From Salibacteraceae bacterium (GTDB lineage: Bacteria; Bacteroidota; Bacteroidia; Flavobacteriales_G; Salibacteraceae), in NCBI GenBank assembly GCA_023262195.1, contig JALRDM010000088.1:1-21055 (forward strand): 21,055 nt of DNA, given 5' to 3'. Below, in pieces: positions 16,101-21,055 of the stretch (positions are counted from its first letter, which is position 1; every line of letters begins with the position of its first letter). A program made the position numbers and the translations under genes. The notes below the pieces were generated by a model. It searched no databases. It saw nothing but the letters and a program-made list of their open reading frames with translations, and was not told the DNA's origin.

Positions 16101-19100
16101 GCAGTATTTCCAGCGCCATTGCTCCATGTATAGGTATATACACCGCTGCCTCCAGTGGGTGCTAGGGTGATGCTGCCGGAAGCACCTCCACCACACGAGA
16201 CATCCACAATAGTTTCGTTCGGCAATATCGTATCTGGCACCGTCACGCCAACCTCATCCACACTCGAACATCCCGCATTATTGGTAAGTTGTACAAAGTA
16301 TGTTCCTGCGCATAAATCAGAAATCGTATCCGATGTACCTATGACCGTAGCCGAACCAAATGCAGTCCAAGACACGGTGCAAGGCCCATTATTACAGTTG
16401 TAAATCGCAAACGCTTCTCCATCACAATTTCCGCACGTACCTGGAATGCTGTCAGCTGTAACTGTGTCTGCACCGTCCTCGCTTGTTGGTACAGCATCAA
16501 TTAACTCACAACCGAGCGAATCTGTAATGGTTACAGTATTCACGCCCACACAAAGCGTTGTGTTGGTATCTATAGTAACACCATTATTCCATATGTAAGT
16601 GTAATTCGAGCCATTTCCTCCCGTTGTTACTGCAATGGCTTCTCCATCGCAAACTCCACAAGTAGCATTTTGCACACCCGTAAAAGTGTTGGTCATTCCA
16701 GCCGGATCGACTATAGTGTCACAGTATTCCACATCACACCCATCTCCATCGGTAATGGTTACACAATAAACTCCTGCAGACAAGCCAGTTTCTTGATTGC
16801 TTGTGTTTCCGCTTGCCCATGCATATGAGTACGTACCCTCTCCTCCTGAGCCAGTCACCGTAATTTGTCCATCGGCATCGCCCGGACATGTAGGGTTTGT
16901 TAACGAGTCTAGCGTAGCAATCACAGGTGTTGGTTCGGTTACCACCGCGGTATCAGTAGCGGTGCAAGCTACGGCATCGCTCGCTATTACGACATATTGT
17001 CCAGCAGTCAGTCCCGTTATTGAAGAGCCGTTGAGAACTCCATTCCATGTCAGTGTGATTGCTCCTGTGCCTCCAGATGCCACGGCAGATACTCCTCCAT
17101 CATTACCTCCGTTACATGTCACATTGCTGTCCGTTATCGCTACTACAGACAGCCCAGTAGCTGGCTCATCAATTATTACATCAATACTATCTACACATCC
17201 ATTGATATCAGTACCAAAGGCAGTATATGTACCTGCGGTTAGACCCGATATGGAATTTCCAGTGGCACCGGTGCTCCAAGAAATAGTTATACCTCCTGCA
17301 CCCCCGCTGGCAGAAACTGTGGCTGTTCCATCATTGCCTCCAATACAACTAACATTGGTTTGACTGGTAATAGTGACAGAAAGTCCCGCAGGATCCTCTA
17401 ATCTAACAGTATCGAAAGCTGAGCAATTTGACCCATTAATAAGCTCAACGATGTATGTTCCAGCAGCCAGATTAATCACGGTATCTGTATTGCCAACGAT
17501 TACAGATGTAGCCGAATCTCGCCAAATGAAATTGCAAACGCCAGTACATGTGTTTGATGTAAATACTAACCCGGATGTATCTCCCGCACAGAGTGGGTCA
17601 GTGCCAAGGGCAATTACCGTATCTGCGCTATCTGAAGGTATTGCAATTGCAAATGAATCCACACATAGATTATTATCGGTTACCGTTACTTGATTTATAC
17701 CTTGACACAATGCAGTTGCAGCAGCAGTAGTTTGAGCATTTGGCCACTCATATGTCAATGGAAGGGTGCCTCCAATTACATCTACCTCAGCCTCTCCACT
17801 ACAAACATTACAGCCTGAAGGCACTATGTTTTGGAATGTTGCAGTCATACCTGGAGGGTCAGTAAGGTCCACAGTATCGGAAGCTGTACAGCCATTGCTA
17901 TCCGTGGCGGTCACTATGTAAGTGTTTGCAATAAGATTTACTATAGGCGAACCATTTTGTCCATTGCTCCAAGTTAAGGTTATAGGATTTGTACCATTAA
18001 GGGTTATTGCGGATGCTGATCCAGAGTTCTCGCCACTGCATAATGGATCAATACCCAGAGCAGTTATTTGCAATGTGTCGGGGGCTGCAATGTTAACACA
18101 AGCAGTGTCTTCGCAATTACCGCCAACGTCTGTGATCGTCACACACCACGTACCGGCCGGTAAATTTACCGTATTCGAAGTATCACCGCTGTCCCAAACG
18201 AAATTATATATCCCTGTTCCACCCACTGCACTGGCCGTTAATGCAATAGAATCACCTGGACAAGATACCGAGGAGTTCTGAGTAATACTAGCGGTTATAG
18301 ATGGTAATACCGTAACATCAATGGTGTCTGGCTCGCTGAAGCATACACCATTATATGCTGCATAATAATAGCTTGTATTGGTTGTTGGGGTGACTTCAAC
18401 CGAATCTCCTCCACCAATAGCCAATGCTGTATCTAAAGTAAGCGGATCATCAAACCAAAATGCTGAATCTCCTTCGGTTGGAAATGTGAACGTTGCTTGA
18501 GCGCAAAACGCAGTATTATTACAAGTATTCGCAGTAACAAAGAAACTTGCATCAATTACGAAAGTTACAACGTTATTTGCCGCCCATGAATTTATATCCG
18601 CTTGGTCGATTGTATAGGTTTGGTCTGTTGTGTCGCAATCATTTGCAGCACCTTGGAAAGTCCCAACATTGTTCCCATCCTCATCAACTATGGTGAGAAA
18701 TTCTAAAAATCCAAAAAATCCTCCAAGGTCGCCAGCAGCTTCAATTGTGAGCGTTCCGTCACCTGTTGCTGTTGCCGGAACATTAGAGAAAACGGCAGTA
18801 ACAAGCCCGCCAGATGTATTGGTACACAAATAAGCTGAGGTATCACTAAATGTATTATTTGCGCCATAAGTACCTTCTATGGTAAATGTTGTACCAGCGC
18901 AAACTGAGGTATCGGGAGTGAGTATTGTTGGTGTTGGAATATTTGGGCTCGTACCTGCTAAAGTTACTTGGGCCGTATCAGCACATCCATTGGCATCCGT
19001 AACGGTAACAGTGTATGTTCCTGCCGCCAGGCTAGTTATAGAAGCTGCAGTAGATGCATTACTCCATACTTGCGTGTATAATGGCAATCCCCCAGTTGGG

Positions 19101-21055
19101 GTGACACTCAGAGCTCCAACATCTGTTGGCGGAGTACATGAAACCCCTGCATCCACGGTAAGTCCAGCAGAGATGTTAGAATCTGCTTGAAAAATCTCAA
19201 AACTAATTGAGTCTGCACAACCATTTGGATCCTGCACGGTAACCGTGTAGGTGCCTGCAGTAAGGTTTGTTTGGCTTGCGCTGTTTCCAATGCTTGACCA
19301 ATTAAATGTGAAAGTCTGCTGCGGGATGAAAGCTACATAATCGTTGTCTACCTCAAAACTCACATTATTTCTACCCGGCACCGCAAATGCCTCTGTTTCA
19401 GCAGAGTTTTCTATTCCCATGACATGCCCTCCTCCATCACTTCTTAGTGAATCAGAGTGAATTTGGATTATGTTGGAGTTTTCATAAAGTGAAATTTGAA
19501 AGGTTGATCGTTGTCCTGGTGGCGGATTTGGTGGAGTCCCCGCTAACCAATGATCAATCTCTACGAAATTCACAACGCGGACTCGATTTGGTGCAGTGCC
19601 GATCTCATACGTTTCTATTACAGTTTGCACTGGCCCCAGAGGTAACGTATCTGGAAACAGGTCATGCCAGTAGCCTGCTATAAAATCTTTGGGGTTATTG
19701 AAGCCTCCAACCGAAGGAATAGCCCCAGTCACAGAGAACATCCCACCGGCAGAAGCAATGTTGGCATAATTCATATCGAAAGTTATTAAGCCTTGAGATG
19801 CAATTACAAACTGAGTTTTCGTTTCTCCAAAAAATTCGAATGAACCGCCAGCGAATATTTCAATTGAGTCTGTAGTGGCATCATCATCAAGAGTAAATCT
19901 TTGGTAACTGTTTGCGTTTAATGGCTCTCCAACACCATAAGGCTCAAACTCCCCCGAATCTTGGTCAATAATGTAAGTTGTTGTTGAGCTCGATGCTGCA
20001 AATCCGCCAAAAGCACTTAAGTGTGCCTCGCCTATCGCAGCGGTACAAATGGTACTATCGGTACTATCTAAACGCACCCAAAGTGACGGTGGCTCAACAA
20101 GGGCGAAGATTGCAGAATCTTCACACCCAATTGCATCCGTTGCCGTTACGGTATAAGATCCTCCGCATAGTCCAGTGAGTGACTGTGTGTTGAATCCATT
20201 GCTCCATAGATAAGAAACTCCTCCATTTACACTGGTTGCATTTGCGGTTACTTCACCGTCACAAGCATCATCACAAGAGACTTCTTGAATATTCGTAAAC
20301 GGACTGAAGGACACTGTAATAGGCGAGAATAAGGTAACTGAATCTACAGCAGTACAACTATTTGAATCGGTTACCGTTACTACATATGTACCTGCGCCAA
20401 GGTTTGTAATAGTGTCGGTTGTATCCCCTGTATTCCATAAATATGAGAACGGGGGTACACCTGTTGTTGTATCTACAGAAACGTTCACTGTGCCGTCCGT
20501 ATCCCCTGCACATAGCAAGGCCGTAGAATCCATAGTCAAAACAATGGCATCAGGTTCAGTGACTATTGCAGTATCAGAAGCAAAACACCCATTTGAGTCC
20601 GTGACTGTTCCAATATAGGTGCCAGCTGTAAGTCCGGTGATCGTATCAGTTATGGCACCATTGTCCCACGAGTAAGTATATGGTAATATCCCCCCTGCGC
20701 CAGTGATTACTACCGATCCGTCATTGCCTCCATTGCATGAGACGTTTGAAAGGTTAAGCGAAGACTTTTCTATAACCATTCCGAATGATCTAATTTGCCA
20801 TCCCGCAAGATCATTCCAAAGCCCAGCACCCGGCCAAAAGTGAACATAATCTTCATTTCCTAGATTGTTTGGCTCGCCAGCATTCCAATTAAAATATGAT
20901 GCGACTGTTCCATCCACCCATACCCACGTGCCTTCAACAACTTCGTCAGTAAGGCCAATCCAGCTATTGCCTGGAAGAACAGAGGTATAATAGGCTTGAT
21001 CAGCTGAGTCCAAAATTACAATAAGATCTCCCCCAGCATTGAGGGCAGATTGACG
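13169..21055 (-). CDS. Giant T9SS type B surface adhesin with C-type lectin domain and about 24 SprB repeats, 5' end missing
   Basis: The frame is open from the right edge to TAA at 13171-13169, 2628 residues in view; the real start is beyond 21055 (the TTG at 21013 lies inside a domain and is not a start). In order: a C-type lectin domain (edge to about 20770; WIGLTDE, EPN at 20864-20875, WND at 20810-20818); about 24 SprB-type repeats of 70-85 residues (about 20745 to 13915) built on C-x-G-x-x-DG, GG, Y-x-W-x-x-G, L-x-AGTY-x-VTVTD-x-NGC and EP; two nested insertions (about 20005-19325 and 18955-18320); Ig-like domains (about 13915-13435); and a gliding-motility-type C-terminal domain (FSPNGDGVNEFF, FNRWG, WDG, GTYYYII, GPVSILK; 13430-13172), the type B sorting tail. 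Expected to be displayed on the cell surface, possibly for adhesion or gliding. The PorP/SprF gene follows at once. Confidence 0.93.
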   Translation of the reverse strand, partial: RQSALNAGGDLIVILDSADQAYYTSVLPGNSWIGLTDEVVEGTWVWVDGTVASYFNWNAGEPNNLGNEDYVHFWPGAGLWNDLAGWQIRSFGMVIEKSSLNLSNVSCNGGNDGSVVITGAGGILPYTYSWDNGAITDTITGLTAGTYIGTVTDSNGCFASDTAIVTEPDAIVLTMDSTALLCAGDTDGTVNVSVDTTTGVPPFSYLWNTGDTTDTITNLGAGTYVVTVTDSNSCTAVDSVTLFSPITVSFSPFTNIQEVSCDDACDGEVTANATSVNGGVSYLWSNGFNTQSLTGLCGGSYTVTATDAIGCEDSAIFALVEPPSLWVRLDSTDSTICTAAIGEAHLSAFGGFAASSSTTTYIIDQDSGEFEPYGVGEPLNANSYQRFTLDDDATTDSIEIFAGGSFEFFGETKTQFVIASQGLITFDMNYANIASAGGMFSVTGAIPSVGGFNNPKDFIAGYWHDLFPDTLPLGPVQTVIETYEIGTAPNRVRVVNFVEIDHWLAGTPPNPPPGQRSTFQISLYENSNIIQIHSDSLRSDGGGHVMGIENSAETEAFAVPGRNNVSFEVDNDYVAFIPQQTFTFNWSSIGNSASQTNLTAGTYTVTVQDPNGCADSISFEIFQADSNISAGLTVDAGVSCTPPTDVGALSVTPTGGLPLYTQVWSNASTAASITSLAAGTYTVTVTDANGCADTAQVTLAGTSPNIPTPTILTPDTSVCAGTTFTIEGTYGANNTFSDTSAYLCTNTSGGLVTAVFSNVPATATGDGTLTIEAAGDLGGFFGFLEFLTIVDEDGNNVGTFQGAANDCDTTDQTYTIDQADINSWAANNVVTFVIDASFFVTANTCNNTAFCAQATFTFPTEGDSAFWFDDPLTLDTALAIGGGDSVEVTPTTNTSYYYAAYNGVCFSEPDTIDVTVLPSITASITQNSSVSCPGDSIALTASAVGGTGIYNFVWDSGDTSNTVNLPAGTWCVTITDVGGNCEDTACVNIAAPDTLQITALGIDPLCSGENSGSASAITLNGTNPITLTWSNGQNGSPIVNLIANTYIVTATDSNGCTASDTVDLTDPPGMTATFQNIVPSGCNVCSGEAEVDVIGGTLPLTYEWPNAQTTAAATALCQGINQVTVTDNNLCVDSFAIAIPSDSADTVIALGTDPLCAGDTSGLVFTSNTCTGVCNFIWRDSATSVIVGNTDTVINLAAGTYIVELINGSNCSAFDTVRLEDPAGLSVTITSQTNVSCIGGNDGTATVSASGGAGGITISWSTGATGNSISGLTAGTYTAFGTDINGCVDSIDVIIDEPATGLSVVAITDSNVTCNGGNDGGVSAVASGGTGAITLTWNGVLNGSSITGLTAGQYVVIASDAVACTATDTAVVTEPTPVIATLDSLTNPTCPGDADGQITVTGSGGEGTYSYAWASGNTSNQETGLSAGVYCVTITDGDGCDVEYCDTIVDPAGMTNTFTGVQNATCGVCDGEAIAVTTGGNGSNYTYIWNNGVTIDTNTTLCVGVNTVTITDSLGCELIDAVPTSEDGADTVTADSIPGTCGNCDGEAFAIYNCNNGPCTVSWTAFGSATVIGTSDTISDLCAGTYFVQLTNNAGCSSVDEVGVTVPDTILPNETIVDVSCGGGASGSITLAPTGGSGVYTYTWSNGAGNTATNTNLTAGDYTVTIADNAACDTVITFTVNPGSDIILNETIADASCFGEDDGSITLAPTGGAGSFTYEWNPIPANGQGVQSATGLTAGDYFVTVTDVSLCSVNDTFTVGQGDEIVQTAVSIDSAACGICDGEIDPTFTGGAGGFTFSWSNGSTSNINSALCFGFYEVTVTDANTCTEVFGYPVSETDGPEISLSGQGTSAQGVCDGEAYVTVVNSQGNVSFTWSTGSTNDTITGLCAGQYVITATDINGCSTVDTININEPNLLEVQFAITDITCAGGPCDGEVVAIPNGGVGPYTFDWSNGSTNDTISGLCVGTYTVTLSDVNGTQVIDSVTLVNPSPFVITPTVVATSCPGTCDGSISLSITGPGIPSIIWDNGDTTATISSLCAGEYRVTVSDTSGCEDSLVIEVTSPPALTATATNVIEPDCQIPNGSITVTPGGGNGTYSFEWFDFQMNQLIPAQTSATATNLFAGIYNLILSDINGCQDTFEFILNNLNAPSIGLDTVIDASCFGVCDGEIQVTVTGGTAPYVFNWSSGGTMEDDSALCAGIDTLVVADSNLCLAFASFEVSQPDELLITELTSTGVICGDDCDGTVFVAAAGGSAPYTYNWSNGVSDTSQTDLCAGVYQVTVLDGNGCEVVDSVEVQGPESIVVSIDSTNDATCDYISDGNVIVSVAGGSPDYVFTWIDQDSNVYTSQNLRNVLPGTYNLTVTDTAGCTAITEAQIGVRLAIFADAGADIEVCPNTTGIELRGADSLSTSRRWIREDGEVLNEGRIAQVDLVGDTSIVVYEAFNEECVARDTAFVLASLGPQMDAGPDLTIEPGEEIVIGDNPTSRAGVTELTWTPTADLDDPSVANPLAFPILTTQFYVSGVDEDGCFGIDSMLLTVEKIVDPVGGFSPNGDGVNEFFVIDRIENFPDAQVNIFNRWGTLIFESDPGYTTPWDGTFNGKTLTVGTYYYIIDLKDDAVDELITGPVSILK
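13915..20745 (-). repeat. SprB-type repeat array (about 24 units)
   Basis: Counted by hand from the first VSCNGGNDGS unit to the last ATCDYISDGN unit. Consecutive units are 70-85 residues and begin with a cysteine followed by a [D/N/S]G motif, then a GG turn, an aromatic-x-W segment, L-x-AGTY, a VTVTD strand and usually N-G-C. Units are diverged at the protein level (many near 30-50% alike by eye), so this is an old array rather than a recent DNA expansion. Unit 4 is split by an inserted domain and unit 5 is followed by an Ig-like domain that itself carries an insertion. Ten units carry an extra cysteine pair (see findings). Confidence 0.85.

Noticed and set aside
16797..17363. 188-codon open frame on the plus strand opposite the adhesin gene
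   Set aside because: It and several similar plus-strand frames between 14700 and 20620 are mirror images of the repetitive Thr/Val/Gly-rich adhesin coding sequence; compositions are Pro/Val/Ser-rich and no family is recognisable.
21013..21013. TTG at 21013 as the adhesin start codon
   Set aside because: Codons upstream to the window edge (RQSALNAGGDLIVI) continue the lectin fold, so the start must lie outside the window.

Overview
This window comes from a member of the Bacteroidota, probably a marine or aquatic flavobacterium-like organism. The signs are type IX secretion (T9SS) sorting tails of both kinds (type A near base 300-520, type B at 13172-13430), a giant SprB-repeat adhesin followed by a PorP/SprF gene, an ECF sigma factor paired with a TonB-domain membrane protein, and a Bacteroidota-type promoter (TTG-N19-TAnnTTTG). 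I cannot place it more narrowly from sequence alone.

Bases 1-931 hold the 3' end of a T9SS type A cargo gene. Directly behind its stop codon lies the headless 3' end of an outer-membrane beta-barrel gene, so this looks like a rearrangement scar. Bases 928-4477 form a regulatory and envelope cluster. An ECF sigma factor is translationally coupled to a single-span membrane protein with a C-terminal TonB domain, and a YfbK-like von Willebrand A protein diverges from them. Bases 4491-8494 (minus strand) are a tightly packed operon of exbB, exbD, tonB, an M28 peptidase and folC, with gaps or overlaps of at most 4 bases. An AI-2E/PerM-type permease (8626-9654) lies upstream.

Bases 9655-10114 contain a tRNA-Gln(UUG) on the minus strand with its terminator, and a region rich in direct and inverted repeats. 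Then come a NodB-type polysaccharide deacetylase (+) and, convergent with it, a three-domain persulfide dioxygenase/rhodanese protein of CstB-like architecture with a textbook Bacteroidota promoter.

The last 8.8 kb (minus strand) is a two-gene unit. The first gene is a giant surface protein of at least 2628 residues that runs off the right edge. In order it has a C-type lectin domain, about 24 SprB-type repeats interrupted by two nested beta-sandwich insertions, Ig-like domains and a T9SS type B sorting tail. The PorP/SprF partner starts on the adhesin's stop codon. The adhesin is the most interesting object here. Its repeats carry three separate kinds of extra cysteine pair, each of whose two members appear or are absent together, and they preserve traces of a multi-unit block duplication.
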